Part shown: positions 33,099-44,802 of the stretch, piece after piece | How the letters are laid out: each line of letters starts with the position of its first letter | How positions within the stretch are numbered: the stretch's first letter is position 1 | Source of the DNA: Gamsiella multidivaricata | Taxonomy: Eukaryota; Mortierellomycota; Mortierellomycetes; Mortierellales; Mortierellaceae | DNA length: 64,000 nucleotides | Assembly: GCF_025024155.1 (NCBI RefSeq) | Contig: NW_026251717.1 | Span: 1 to 64,000, forward strand | Reading direction: 5' to 3' | Made by a program: the position numbers and the translations under genes | The notes under the pieces: model-generated | Seen by the model: the letters and a program-made list of their open reading frames with translations, nothing else | Told to the model about the DNA's origin: nothing | Database searches by the model: none

Positions 33099-36000
33099 AT
33101 GAAGCCCTCTGACTCTTTCAACGCTACCATGGACATCACTCATGCATTCCACCACAACATCAGCGCGAGGAGCGAAGTAAACATGTTTGAACAACTGCCG
33201 ACAGAGATATTATGCACCGTCCTCGAGTATGTTGTTGAACCCGGCGAGGACAGACTCTCGGCGAGCGACGACGGGGATGGCCCCAAAGCAGGCAACTCAC
33301 TGCAGTACTGGTATTTAGATCCGAATCGGTCACTGCTCCGCCTAGTATGTCGCTCTTGGAACCAGACCATCCTAGCCATGGCCAGGGAAATGAACATCAA
33401 GCTTAGTGCCGACGAGTCCATGAAGACCCTGTTGGATTCTGTCGCCGCAAATAACAAGTCAGCATCGTTTGTCAAGGACACTACCACTCAACATCGATCA
33501 GCATCAACTGCTCAAAGCTCTAGCTACCAAAGAAGCGGTGCGCCTGAAAGCAGCGGTAACTCGAACAGCAACAATCCAACTCGGAGGGCCACAGCAGGAG
33601 GAAGTAGTCGCACACTAAGGCGATCGGCCCGACTCAGGGAGGCATCAGCAGCCAACTCACTCGCTAGATCAGACGCGCCTTCATCATCGACACCTTCATC
33701 TCATTCGCGTTCGACCGTAGATTGGACCTTCCCATATTCTGCGACAGACAGCGGCTCGCGACTGAGATTGAACTTTAGCAGAGGGCTAGCAGCATCCCAC
33801 GGCATACAGTCTGATCGCCATCCGCGATTATTTCGGCACATCATTCAAGAACAGCGCGAACGCCGACGCATAGCTAAGCAAAATCATATTCCAATCCAAG
33901 GATTCTACTGCGCGGTTCCGAAGCAACCAATTTCGGCCGACGGCACTGGAGCTGGAACAAGCAGCCAGCACGCAGAGCTCAAAATGAATCCCTGGACCTG
34001 CCCACCTTTCATCAGCTCGCTCTGTGTTGAAGGAAATATGAGTCGCTCGATGGATCCCAAAGAGGAGGTCGTGATTTCTGCCAGCTATTCAGGAATCAAC
34101 CCGCGACCGGGCGGAGGGGCCATCGACTGTCTTTCAAGCACGCCACACTACCGCATGAACGAGAGAGAACATGGATCCATGCTTGACCACTGGCTCCGAG
34201 CTGCAGTTCCACAAGGTCTGACCTCGTTTTCGATCTCTCGATCAGCCGATTTCGGAATAAATGGGTAAGCGAATTCAAATTCCATATCTATTATGCGACT
34301 AACAGCATTGGTGGCATCATCAAGGACACTAAGCATTCTTGAGTGTCGGTACAACGTATAGGCTGCTTTCGCTTCCAAAGACTTTGAAGACCCTGAAAAT
34401 CAGCCGATGCCCAAGAGGTAAGACAACGTCCTATAGGGTCTTCTAGACCACGTAATGTGGATCTTATGTCGCGAGCGGCTTCTGACAGTTTTAATGCACC
34501 TTTTTACTAATGTCTCCGATAGTGACGGGTGGCACTCTTATGACAGGATTTTGGCATTTGGCCAACCTGACGTCGCTGACAATATGTTCCGATATTATGT
34601 TCACGGACGAGAGTTTCACAATTGCGCTGAGTTCATTGGAGCATCTCCGTCATGTCATCTATATCTACCCCTGCGACCCTATCCAACCTGCCTGGCGAGA
34701 TCTGTTCCGCTATTGCTCCTCATGCGAGCTCTATCATCGTCGAGTCACAACAAAAACATATCGACGTAGTTTGCTGATGCCGGAGCTGCCTTCTCAAATT
34801 CAAGATTTTACGTTTGAGATGGACGAACCAAGGTTCCAGCATATACGACTTGACACCTTTGAGCCCGACCACCATGGATTTGGCCGCACAGACAATGCAA
34901 AATTCTCTCTTAGTTTATGGAAAGCTGGGGCGGTCTCGGATACTGCCAATATCGCATCTTGTCAGATGAATGACTGGTGCGGATTTGAACTTTCAGGGAG
35001 TGAATTGCGCTCATGGTGGCCCGAAAACCTGACACGGCTCGATCTTTCCAAGTCTGTAGTCACCGATGGGCGCTTTGACGTGCCTTCTCGACTGGAGGAG
35101 CTGATCATGTCTTACCCTCTCGAGCCAAACGAGATCATAGTGGATGAGTCACCAGTCAAGTTCGAGGAAGACAAGCAGTGGTTTCCATCGAGTCTGACAA
35201 CGCTTGAGGTACGCGGAGCGCCCTATCATGTGTCGTGTGAGATGCAGGAAAGCCCCACAGAAAAGGTCACTATGTGGATGGTAAGTAGGCAAGAAAATGA
35301 ATTTTGAGGTTTGAAGCAGGGATTGAAATTACGGGGATGGTATTCATATCAGCGACCGTTCTATCAATCACTAGGCATATATCAACAAGATGCTGAAGAA
35401 GGTTCCGCGTCAACTTGAACACCTTACGATAAGCAGCTTCCAGATCCCGGATGCCGACGCAATGACTCTGATGAAGGATCGTGTTCAGAAGACACTCAAG
35501 ACCTGGAAGGTTCGACTGTTGTGTCCCCAGAGACCAAAGCAAGGAGGATTCTCCACATCCCAACTGTACTCGCCTATCATCTATGTGGATGAATCTAGTG
35601 ACGAGGAGGGGCGGGATTTTACAGCAATCTCTTCTGATGATTATGATTCAGACGACTCGGATGACTCGGAGGCGAGTTTTTATGTCCCGGAAGGTCCTAT
35701 TTCTAGACGAATACAGCGAGCGCTTTATCATCAGGGTGTCAACAGTGCGCGAGCGGCCTTGCGACAGTTTGTGGATGCTGCTACGGCAGAGCAGTACGAT
35801 GTGACACCGGTCATGCTGCGAGAAGCCATCAGAGGTATGAGCGTTCTGGAGAGGTTAGATGTAGAGGTCAACTACCAGCACTACCGGTCCTGTCGCGCGA
35901 TGTGGAAAGGCAACCTGGGGCTTTCAGAGTCGACGTCATCTGCTGCTAAGCGAGGTGTACGAGGAAAGGAGGCCGGCATTTCAAATGACTCGGTTGCAGA

Positions 36001-36421
36001 CATTGATAATGAGGACGGTATAGCTAAGCATGAAGGGTATAGAAGCAAAAGGCAGAGGATTGGAAAGATGGCAAGCTCATTTACATTCAGCGCTTCTACT
36101 AGCATGGCCAATAACTTCAGGACTGCAGACACTGAGGGATGCGAGGAAGTAGCTCGTCCAGAAAAAAAGGACAGGAAGGGCAAGGGTAGAAAGGTGGAGT
36201 GCGACGACGATCGACCTAGACCCATCACTGTCAGCGAAAGCAAGAGGCCCTGGGAAGAGGATAGTGAGATCGAGGACAGTTCAAGCCAGCAGGACTTTGC
36301 ACTTAACCAGTTGATGGGACATGGAAAAATGGGCCGGCGTCCGAAGACTGAAATCCGGTACTGGAACAACTCGTGCTGTGGCAAGCGATGCCTTGGCTGG
36401 ATCCGTATGCACGATAATTAG
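33099..36421 (+). CDS. large F-box/LRR protein, locus 5 (intact, four exons)
   Basis: Exons 33099-34264, 34362-34417, 34523-35280 and 35375-36421 join in phase across GTAAGC, GTAAGA and GTAAGT donors to give 1008 aa. The F-box lies near the N-terminus: MFEQLPTEILCTVLEYV, then after an insert LLRLVCRSWNQTI. A Ser-rich disordered region with a basic patch (SRTLRRSARLREA) follows. Exon joins rebuild leucine-rich text such as LLSLPKTLKTLKISRCP, then TGFWHLANLTSLTI and LEHLTISSFQIPDADA. An acidic block (DESSDEEGRD, DDYDSDDSDD) and a Lys/Arg-rich C-terminus suggest nuclear localisation. The Met at 33099 is taken as start; Met 33129 or 33183 (directly before the F-box) are alternatives. Role by family: SCF substrate receptor, target unknown. 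This is a different subfamily from the other F-box loci here. Confidence 0.85.
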
Positions 36422-38066
36422 AAGAATCTTTAGGCTCTAGTGGCACCGTGTTAGCCTAGGAGGAGATTACCGGATGCCTTATTCTATACATTTGAGCCCT
36501 GTTTGTGATTTCTCATGACAAGTTTTGATCTTTTGTGATAGCCCTTCAATAAAGCAAACTCGATGAATATAGTCGAGTAATTACCGCTTCGGCTCTCAAT
36601 TTGGCGCATATGCGTCATTTTCAATGCCGTTTTTGCCAGGAATAGAAAACCGGGCCATGTGGACATGAGAAACCGCAGCCTGGCGGTGCCTGGTACCTGA
36701 TGTCCTTCAGCTGCTCACGCGAGATAATTATCCATCTGCTCATTTTTATCTCTTTGATGGGAATAACTATCGGTTCTAATCTATTCTTGCACTCAAGTGT
36801 AACTCTCGATTTTCTACGTAAACTATCTATGTTATGGTGCCTACATTGAGCATCGTGCATGATCATGACCAAGCGCGAATGGAACAAAACGTAAACAAAG
36901 CATGGCAGGGTCTAAAAATAGTCGACACAGCCCAGGGGCTATTCTCCAAAAGCAAAATAGAGCCACGCGGCACACATTGGTTAAATACCATCCCTTCGAG
37001 AATCGTTCATGGAGCTTTAATGTTCATTCGTGGACATGTCGACATGTACAGAATAAGAACGGGTACCTACTTCTCTCGACAACTTCTCATTCAACAGCCA
37101 GATAGGCAATCGGTGCTGGCATATGGATAGTTGACGAAGTAAGACAGATTTCGGCGCCGTAGCATAAAAAAAGTGAGGTGCTTAATTTCACCCCCGGTAA
37201 CACTGTGACACACACAACATAAACAACACGGAGAGCACCGTATTTTGTCTCTCTTGCTCGCTCTTTGTTGTCCAGGGCTACGAAAAGGAAGCAGGAAGCC
37301 GATTGTGTGTTTGTAGGTAGCTTAGACTTGAAGCATAGTGAAGCAGAAAGGGTTGGGAAATCATACGAATGTACCCTAGCGAGGTGGTTTCCTTGGCAAT
37401 TTTATGTATGTACGCATGCCGACCATTTATTGCAGGGTCCAGAAAGTGAAAAGTAAGGTTGTGGCTGTAGTGGAGAAGGAGGAGAAGGAATAGAAGGAGA
37501 AGAAGGGGTTGGTGTGCCCAGGAACAAGGAACAACGCTAACGCGGGTAGTTTATGTTGTGTGTGATATGGCGAAATTATTTCATTTCGTTATATAAATTG
37601 TAATTGAGAAAAGCGGGGACCAGACCAGTGCCCCTATGTCTCCGTCCGGCCAAGAGAGCTATGCTGCTGCTCACAGAGACAGGTAACGAGAGAGTGAATT
37701 GAGGGGGGAGAGGGGAGAAAGGAAAGGGAGATCGTCGAAAAGGATGTGTACGCCCAAGGGAAATGAGGGAGAGATATGTGGGTCTAAGTTCATATGCTGG
37801 TTTAGGCCCTGCGCCATTGACAAGAATAGATGGGCTGTTGGAGACACACAAGGCGTGCGTGAGTATAAAAAGAGAGGGAACAACACTCGGGGACACCTTT
37901 ATTTATTTATTTTTTTTTCGCACTTTTTCATACGCTCGATAACACCTTTCTCATCTCCCTTTTCATCCCATTTCATCTGCCATCACCTGCGTTCTCATCC
38001 TTTTTCCACAGCGCTCTTCACTTCTATTCTATCTTCACCCACACCCTACCAATAACAGCACACATA
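36422..38066. other. intergenic, promoter side of the TMEM198-like gene
   Basis: No gene seen. The last 200 bp are pyrimidine-rich with short T-runs. The mirrored frames at 37576-37896 and 37699-38055 are composition artefacts. Confidence 0.5.
37864..37871 (+). promoter_or_regulatory. TATA box of the TMEM198-like gene
   Basis: TATAAAAA about 200 bp before the ATG at 38067, followed by a CT-rich leader. Confidence 0.5.
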
Positions 38067-39426
38067 ATGGCCTCATTACAGGCACGGTCAATGGCCCTCC
38101 TGGCCCTCCTCTGCCTCTTCATATCCACGGTCCTTGCTCAAGGACCCGTATCAGCAGATTTGCCAGACGTTGGAGGAAAACCTGGTGGTAAGCATACGGC
38201 TCTCCTTCTCTCCTGCCCTTCTATTCTCTCTGCCTCCTCCTTTCATGCCCCTGCTCGCGCTCCCACGTATCAGTAGCTTGTCCATGTACCCCTACTTCTC
38301 TTTTTAGCGTCTTTAGTGGTTGCACACCCCTCTTCAGCAGCAGAGAACAAAATCCAATACCATGCGACACCTACAGTCTGCCTTTATTTTTTCTGCCTTT
38401 TTGTCTTGCATTGCTGGACTGTCGGGCTGTCAAACTGTAACTCCCTCCACCACTACCCTTTTGGTAGAATAACAGGTCTTCATCATTTTACGAAGCATCA
38501 GTATATTAACAAAGCTCTTTTCTCTTTTCTTTTCCTCCTGAACTTCACACCATAGACGTGACCCGTATCACAATCAGCGGAACGATTGTCGCAATCGTCT
38601 TGATGGTCGCTGGCTTCTTGTTTGCGTTCTTTGGCCACAAGTTCTTCAAGATCACTCTCTTCCTCTCAGGATTCTATGTCTGCAGTAAGTGAATCTGGCC
38701 CACTTTGCAATGTGGCAGTGTGCATACTGGAGTCGACTCGATTTTTTTTTCGATGTTTGGTCTGCTTCGCTACCTCGGTAAATTTATGTATTCCATCCTG
38801 GTACTAAACACACGTTCTTTTGTTTCATCAATCTAGGCACCTTGGCATGGATTGCACTCAAGAACTTTGAGCCCTCGAGTGGATATGGCACGAACTCACA
38901 GTGGATCTACTTGGGTGTCTCTGCCGCGGCTGGTCTCTTGGGTGGTGGTCTCTTCTTGTGCTTCTGGCGTCTTGGATTCGCAGCATTGGGCGCGATTGCT
39001 GGATTCTACCTTGCGATCTTTATTCTCTCCTGGGCCTCGAACGGTGTGATCTCGAGCGGAGTCGGCCGGACGATCTTCATCATTGCGTTCGTGATCATCG
39101 GTATCGTGTTAACGTTCTTTGTGGAGCGCCATGTAGTCATTCTGGGCACGGCCCTCGTGGGTTCGGGATCGTTCTTTGTCGGACTCGATAACTTTGTGCA
39201 TACAGGATTCTCTGATGCATTCATCCAGTTCTTGTCGGGCAAGCAGACGGGATTCGTCAATGGCAATGGGTACACGGTCTCGGGCAAAATCTATGGAATG
39301 CTCGCAGGCACGTTGGCGATGTTTGTGATTGGTGCGTGCTTCCAGTATTACAAGCACCGTGGTTCTTGGGTCCCTAAGACGCATCGTCCTCATTACCAGG
39401 CTCAGCCTTCGTACCAGCATGTTTAA
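38067..39426 (+). CDS. TMEM198-like seven-helix membrane protein (DUF4203)
   Basis: Exons 38067-38187, 38556-38684 and 38837-39426 join in phase (phases 1 and 1) to give 279 aa. Residues 1-24 are a signal peptide (MALLALLCLFISTVLAQ). Seven hydrophobic helices follow, with the glycine-rich pattern of the TMEM198/DUF4203 family: ITISGTIVAIVLMVAGFLFA, FFGHKFFKITLFLSGFYVCS, and GLLGGGLFLCFWRLGFAALG with GAIAGFYLA. The last helix ends in a short polar tail. Animal TMEM198 acts in Wnt signalling; the fungal role is unknown. Probably at the plasma membrane or endomembranes. Intron 1 (368 bp) is long for this genome. The gene looks intact. Confidence 0.85.
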
Positions 39427-40186
39427 AGACCGAAAAACCGCTGGAAGCATTCTCTTGCGCTAGTTGTGATTTACAGCGAGCAATTTGAACATAGGAAAAA
39501 TAGCATCATAACTCATAACTCATCGTCATCAAGCAATGCTTTATTTTTTTTCTGCAATAAAAAAAAAGGCAACTGTAAATATTTCCTCAATTCAAATATC
39601 CAGATGTGGCCGCCAGGAAAGAGGAATGACTTGAGAGGCTTTATATACAAGGTTGTTTGAACGCTGCGCGCCCATGCCCCTCATATTTGCTAACGAATTT
39701 TGTCCGCGCTCTCCCTGAGCTCCAGGTTTATGTGGATAACGTTCTCGTTGTTTCAAGTAGTCCTAGTATGGCACATGGCGCAGATTTCGAGAGATAGTCA
39801 CCCTCGTTTTCTGTTTTTTTACTTGCACGTGCGAGAAAAAAAATAATACAAGCGAAAAATAACGAGAACTACATAGAAAGAACAACAAAAACCACAAAAA
39901 AAAGAAATATAACGAAAGTAAGTAAATGTCGCGAAATTCACATATATATTGACTAGTGATGCCAGTCGCGAGCAAACAGGTAAGCATGGCCTGCAAATTG
40001 CATAGTGTCAAATGTGGGCTGCCCCCACGGCATCCTGGTCTTGGAACCGAATCTCGCTGCCGGCCATTCTTTTTAGCGATATCTAGCCAGCGATATAAAT
40101 AGCCAGTTTGGATTTTGGCCCCCCTCTTCATCTTCACCACTCCCTCAACTCTCTTCTTCATTTCATATCCTCATCCGTCTACAATC
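39427..40186. other. intergenic
   Basis: AT-rich stretch between the TMEM198-like gene and F-box locus 6. The minus-strand frame 40161-39763 is mostly Phe/Leu from A-runs and I reject it. The F-box promoter occupies the right end. Confidence 0.5.
40094..40101 (+). promoter_or_regulatory. TATA box of F-box locus 6
   Basis: TATAAATA about 90 bp before the ATG at 40187, followed by a CT-rich leader. Confidence 0.45.
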
Positions 40187-41870
40187 ATGCCCGCCAACAA
40201 GTTCTTCGTGATACCGGAGCTGGTGTACCTGATGTCCCAGTACCTAAGTCTGCAAGATATTCTCCACCTTTTACATACGAATCGCCAATTGCACAAATCC
40301 TGCGCGCCGCTGTTCTACGAGACGCTAGACCTTCGAAGCAGCGCCAAGTTCTCTCGTCTTTTTGAGTCTCGAGAGGGCCTGAAGGCAATGTCCCGGAACG
40401 TACACCATGTTCGACATATCTGGGCTGATGATATATACCGCCTATACTGTGGCCTCTGGGATCACACCACCGGAAAATCACTTCTCCTCGACGATAACAA
40501 TGGGACCTCCATGTTAGCATCGGACGTCCCCAGAGCACAAACCACGCGACTTACGCGACTCGAATGCCATATGTATACTGGAGGAAGCGTTAAATATTAC
40601 GTCTTCTTTCCGCTCTATGCCCTGACCCTGGGGCTCGCGGCTGCGAACCCACACTTGGGACATCTGGATATCTCTGGTTTAAACGTTCAGGATCTCATGG
40701 TGCTCAGGACTCTTAAACAAACTCTTTCAGGGCTTAGTCAACTAAAATACCTGATCTAGCGAAGGTATTTAGCAACGAAGTCTCGCTACAAGCCCTCCAA
40801 GAGATTCTGAACAGCTGTCCACCGTCCGTTGAGTGTATCAAGCTCGGCTTTACAATCGTCGACCAGCCATTTAAGGGCGGACCATCGATTGTGAAGCAGG
40901 AGCCGCTTCGAAACTTGAAGAGGATGCACTTACCCGTTAGCAAAACTGGGTACCCTGCCCAAGTCCTGTGCGCCATCCTCGAGCAGTGCCCTATGCTCGA
41001 AGCATGGTCTATTCCATGCCTTAGCAATATGGGCCAGGGTGGGCCTATTGCAAACACAATCCGGAAGCACTGCCCAAGACTCCGGGATCTGTCAATAGAC
41101 GGCACACGAGAGAGTTGGAGATTTGAAAGTGCTATCAGGATCATGGGGGAGATAGGCCCGCAACACCTTGAGTCCGTTAGCATCTATTCGTACGCAGATA
41201 GTGCACTCAACCAAATGGCACCAGTTCTACGGCGGCATTCGATTACACTGGAACCATTTTGTTCACATGCCCAAAGGCTCTCAGAAGTAACACCATCGTT
41301 GCGATTCTCAGCACCTGTGAAGCACTGAAGCACCTTGCGATCATAACGGTCGACCCCAGAAACAAATGTGCCATCACTTTGGAGGACGCCATCACGCTCA
41401 AATGGGCTTGCGAACGGATCCAACACCTAGAAATGCTGGTTGATATTGGTCAGCGACGGATCGGTTTTACTAACAGGTTCGATGTGACAAAGGATTCGAG
41501 GGCAGAGCTATGGTGGAGGCAATTCGAGGCCTTTTACATTCAGATCGGATGTCTCACTAGACTCAAAGCGCTAGACCTGAAAATCGGAGACAGTGTCAAC
41601 GGCGGCAATATAGGCCGGGCCACCTATTTCTACAAAATTTCGTTTCCTCGAATGCTGAGCCTTCAAGACAACGGACAAGGGAATCAGGGGTACCTGTCAT
41701 GTCTGGCGGGACTGAGGGAGCTGCGAGAACTGCGAGGATCGGTGTACGCAGACACATCAAAAGTAAAGGAGACGACCGCTCAAAGGGAGGTGGAATGGAT
41801 GGTGGAGCATTGGCCCAAGATACAACGTGTCGGGATTATGACTCTCACACCTTTGGACCTCAAACACTGA
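40187..41870 (+). pseudogene. F-box/LRR gene, locus 6, two frameshifts
   Basis: Met 40187 opens MPANKFFVIPELVYLMSQYL with a standard F-box (LSLQDILHLLHTNRQLHKSC). Leucine-rich text follows to LSQLKYL near 40755, where one missing base (CTGATCTAG) brings a stop. The other frame continues at once with VFSNEVSLQALQEILNSCP to about 41255. There a second shift moves the reading to FTCPKALRSNTIVAILSTC and LRELRELRGSVYADTS, ending at 41870. All three pieces together span about 560 codons, the usual family length. The lesions are small and the rest is clean, so decay is recent. Assembly errors cannot be excluded from one sequence. Confidence 0.8.
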
Positions 41871-42183
41871 ATATATTGATCCTCTTAATTATATTGCCGC
41901 AAGAAATAAAGAAGGGCACTATCTATCTGGATGTGATTAGTTCAGCGACGAATCAAAGCGTCATTTCAGGCACAGGCATGCCATTGGCATGTTGCTTGGT
42001 GGCAAGAGACGCTAATAGCTCAGAGGCCAGCCATGGAGAACATAGTAGGAGGTGTGCGCAGGGCTGGTAGACTAGCATGCTCGTATGGGGAGCAACACAA
42101 CTGCACCAAAGGTTTTTCAATAACACCACAACGCTGAGAACCACAGCTCTCTCTCTTCATTCACCACCGTATTCATCTGCATC

Positions 42184-42700
42184 ATGATCTTCTTTATCAC
42201 TGACATTCCCGAGATCACCCCTCTCACCGCAACATACCTTTCCCAAGCTGAACTTGCCATGTTGTGTCTGGTGCAATTAGCTAATATCCCTCGCAAGCGA
42301 GTTATGGCGGTCAATTTACTAGGGTGACTTGATCCATCCGGCCATTCATGAGGCACTCCCACACTATTCCATCTTTATCCCCGTACTGGGCCACCATGTG
42401 TACGCCGGCTTGAACGCTTTGGTCCTCCAATACGTTCGATTCACGCTGTTCAATGCTCCAGAGCTGGTCAACAAGGCCTATATTAATATCAAACGAGTCC
42501 TGCAATCCAAACCAGGCATTGAGCATCTCACGCATGGGGTCCATCAAAATGGGGGTGAGTCGCTGGAGTATATCTGTACCATGGAGAGCAAAGGAAGCTC
42601 AACTACACACTTGACGGATGTGTTGACATTCTTGAAGCCTATATTCTGCCCTGCTTATATTCTGGTTTCTTCACGACCGAGGTCGTCTCATGCGTAGTTT
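42184..42700 (+). pseudogene. F-box/LRR relic, locus 7
   Basis: FFITDIPEITPLTATYLSQA then ELAMLCLVQ is a recognisable F-box start without a full-length frame. A stop follows near 42325. A second frame holds GLNALVLQYVRFTLFNAPEL and NIKRVLQSKPGIEHLT, LRR-like text that matches the relic at 62.5-62.8 kb. The locus ends near 42700 with no further repeats. Confidence 0.65.
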
Positions 42701-42802
42701 GTCAGCAAAGCACTGGCCCTTATGCACAATGACGCATCGACACACCTTATTTTGAGTTCAACACGATTCTTATTTGCAGTTGCGTAGACCCACTTAGAAA
42801 AC

Positions 42803-42810
42803 TATAAAAG
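42803..42810 (+). promoter_or_regulatory. TATA box
   Basis: TATAAAAG in a clean core-promoter setting, about 160 bp before the small open frame at 42972. Confidence 0.45.
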
Positions 42811-42971
42811 GAGGGGTAGTTGGCCGCTTTTCTTGTTCCCCATCGACAAGAACCAGTAAAACAGATCAACACCGCAAACAAGTATTAGCAGCACTGTCAG
42901 AAAAGCTCTTCCATCAAGTTCCCCGTCTCAATATCCTCGCTCCCCCATTATCCAAGAACCCCGGCTTCATC

Positions 42972-43214
42972 ATGCCGAACCAAGGCTATATTCGCATCCA
43001 TGACATGATCACCCCGGTCTCTTTAGAAGCCGAACCCACACCCAGGACGATCCATCTCCGTAATGTTGCGAACACAAACATTAGTGGACGTTCGTCTTCC
43101 CAGGAAATGACGCGCACTAATGACCTCGACGCTCTCATGCCTCTCTCTAGAAACCCATGGTCCAATGCATCGACCTTAATCGATAACAGCAAGGGATCGA
43201 GCAGAAGCGAGTAG
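42972..43214 (+). CDS. small open frame behind a TATA box, uncertain
   Basis: 80 codons beginning MPNQGYIRIHDMITPVSLEA, with a polar Ser/Thr/Asn-rich remainder. No domain, signal peptide or helix pattern is recognised. The only support is the TATA box and leader upstream and a composition that is not obviously random. It could be the remains of a longer gene or the leader region of F-box locus 8. Confidence 0.3.
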   Translation: MPNQGYIRIHDMITPVSLEAEPTPRTIHLRNVANTNISGRSSSQEMTRTNDLDALMPLSRNPWSNASTLIDNSKGSSRSE

Positions 43215-43474
43215 CATTCACATTTCCTGTACTGATGCTCTCAGGCGTAATCCATGCAGACGCAAGGCCTCCACTCCAGTCCATGATGACAGTCCTCCTT
43301 CTTCCTGTCATCCATCATCCATCATCCTCATCCAACGTCGACGGTCTCCGCCGAAGCTGTCGAGTGTCTGTCTCAGGCACAGACACGAGGCTGTGCACAA
43401 GACAAGCTCTACTTGTATCCCTGGCACTGCAATCCCTTTCTCATTCGCCAACCTTATCGCCTCCAAAGAACCAA

Positions 43475-44710
43475 ATGATGACCAACTCCATCTTTGATAT
43501 CCCAGAGATCGACCTTCACATCACCAGACACCTGGAGCCAGCCGACCTTGCCAGTGCCTGTCGTGTCTCTCACCATTGGCTTGTACTCTTTGCAAGTGAG
43601 CTATGGCGCTCGATTGAGCTTGATCAAGGGTCCCATCGTGCCTTCCGCAGAGCTCTTCCGCGCTATTTGCGCTTCGTCCGCGAGCCCCGATGCTCCAAAA
43701 CATTCGAATTCGGCTCGCTGGGTCTTTGCTTCACAGGACTAACGCTGTTCGGAGTCTATTCGCTCGACCGCAGTAGTTATTTGGCCGCTAAACAGATTCT
43801 CCAACTCAATTCAAATATCGAAAAGCTCACTCTGAGCTGCGCTAATATGGTTGGCGACACACCACTAATGATGGAGATAATCAGGGCCATTGCGGAGATG
43901 GATATGTTGAAGGATTTATCCCTAGTCCACTCCACGCCACCTCTTGGAGCGCTCACTTATCTACTAGAGCAATTGCCTTGGCTGAAGACGTTTCATGTAA
44001 TGTCAACCGCAGCAACAAAGTCAGAGGCTTCCATAAGAGACACATTTGGACAATACCCACAGTGCCAGTTACGTTCGTTGTTTATTTGTAACTGTCAAGA
44101 TAAATTTGAGGGTCTCCACAGGATTGTTCAACACGCTTCTCTGCTCGAACTTCTTCCGTTCTCGGGGTATAACTATCTGAACTTTCATATATTGCCTCAG
44201 GTGGAGCAGTTCTGCCGAGATCTGCGATCAAGCTGTCCACATCTCAATCAGCTTCTGATCTACCGGACAGAGATTAATCTCAATGCACTCGAATGCCTGT
44301 TCACAGCGTTCCCAAGAATGAAGCGGCTCGAGGTCGTGGAAATTTTACCGTTGCACAATAATTTCCTAGCCATAATTCTCAGACAAGAAGCCCTTCGCAA
44401 GTCGCTGGAGGGCATTGAGATAACAGACTACTTCTACCCCCCTAGGCCTGTGTCTTCGCCTGAAGTACTGGAGCTCTTGAGGACATTCAAGCGACTGAAG
44501 AGGGTTTCGTTGTCGGAATGCGCCATTGTTGCGGAGGAATTGATCCAGCAGGGAGTCGGGCTTCACAAAGAAATAGATCGCTCAATCAATCGAAATGTTA
44601 CACACCCCTATCATTTTTGCCGACATGCGTATAAAATTCTGGGTCGCTTCTCAAAAACCGCAAGGATCGGTGTCGATTCTCGCACCGATTCCTGGGCGAT
44701 CCATATTTAA
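43475..44710 (+). CDS. F-box/LRR protein, locus 8, probably C-terminally truncated
   Basis: Single exon, 411 aa from Met 43475 (MMTNSIFDIPEIDLHITRHL). The frame stays open upstream to 43235, but that part is Ser/Pro-rich leader. F-box at residues 5-45 (DLASACRVSHHWLVLF), then leucine-rich repeats (LPWLKTFHVM, FCRDLRSSCPHLNQLLIYR, LRTFKRLKRVSLSECAIVAE). It is the closest paralog of locus 3. The paralogy ends near residue 350, after EELIQQ. The last 60 residues (to IGVDSRTDSWAIHI) lack LRR character and run into the Harbinger region, so the original C-terminus appears replaced. Whether the shortened product works is unknown. Confidence 0.7.
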   Translation: MMTNSIFDIPEIDLHITRHLEPADLASACRVSHHWLVLFASELWRSIELDQGSHRAFRRALPRYLRFVREPRCSKTFEFGSLGLCFTGLTLFGVYSLDRSSYLAAKQILQLNSNIEKLTLSCANMVGDTPLMMEIIRAIAEMDMLKDLSLVHSTPPLGALTYLLEQLPWLKTFHVMSTAATKSEASIRDTFGQYPQCQLRSLFICNCQDKFEGLHRIVQHASLLELLPFSGYNYLNFHILPQVEQFCRDLRSSCPHLNQLLIYRTEINLNALECLFTAFPRMKRLEVVEILPLHNNFLAIILRQEALRKSLEGIEITDYFYPPRPVSSPEVLELLRTFKRLKRVSLSECAIVAEELIQQGVGLHKEIDRSINRNVTHPYHFCRHAYKILGRFSKTARIGVDSRTDSWAIHI

Positions 44711-44802
44711 GGGGTATATTCGAGCAGGATCGTGTAACCTGAAGGACCAGAATCGAAGAACTGTTTCTCGCCAGTCCTCATGCAAGTCAACCCTTCCCCA
44801 CT

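Noticed and set aside
35881..36384. Minus-strand frame of 167 codons
   Set aside because: Antisense shadow of exon 4 of F-box locus 5.
39763..40161. Minus-strand frame with Phe/Leu-rich end like a membrane protein
   Set aside because: The hydrophobic part is translated A-runs; no start context, splice site or homology.
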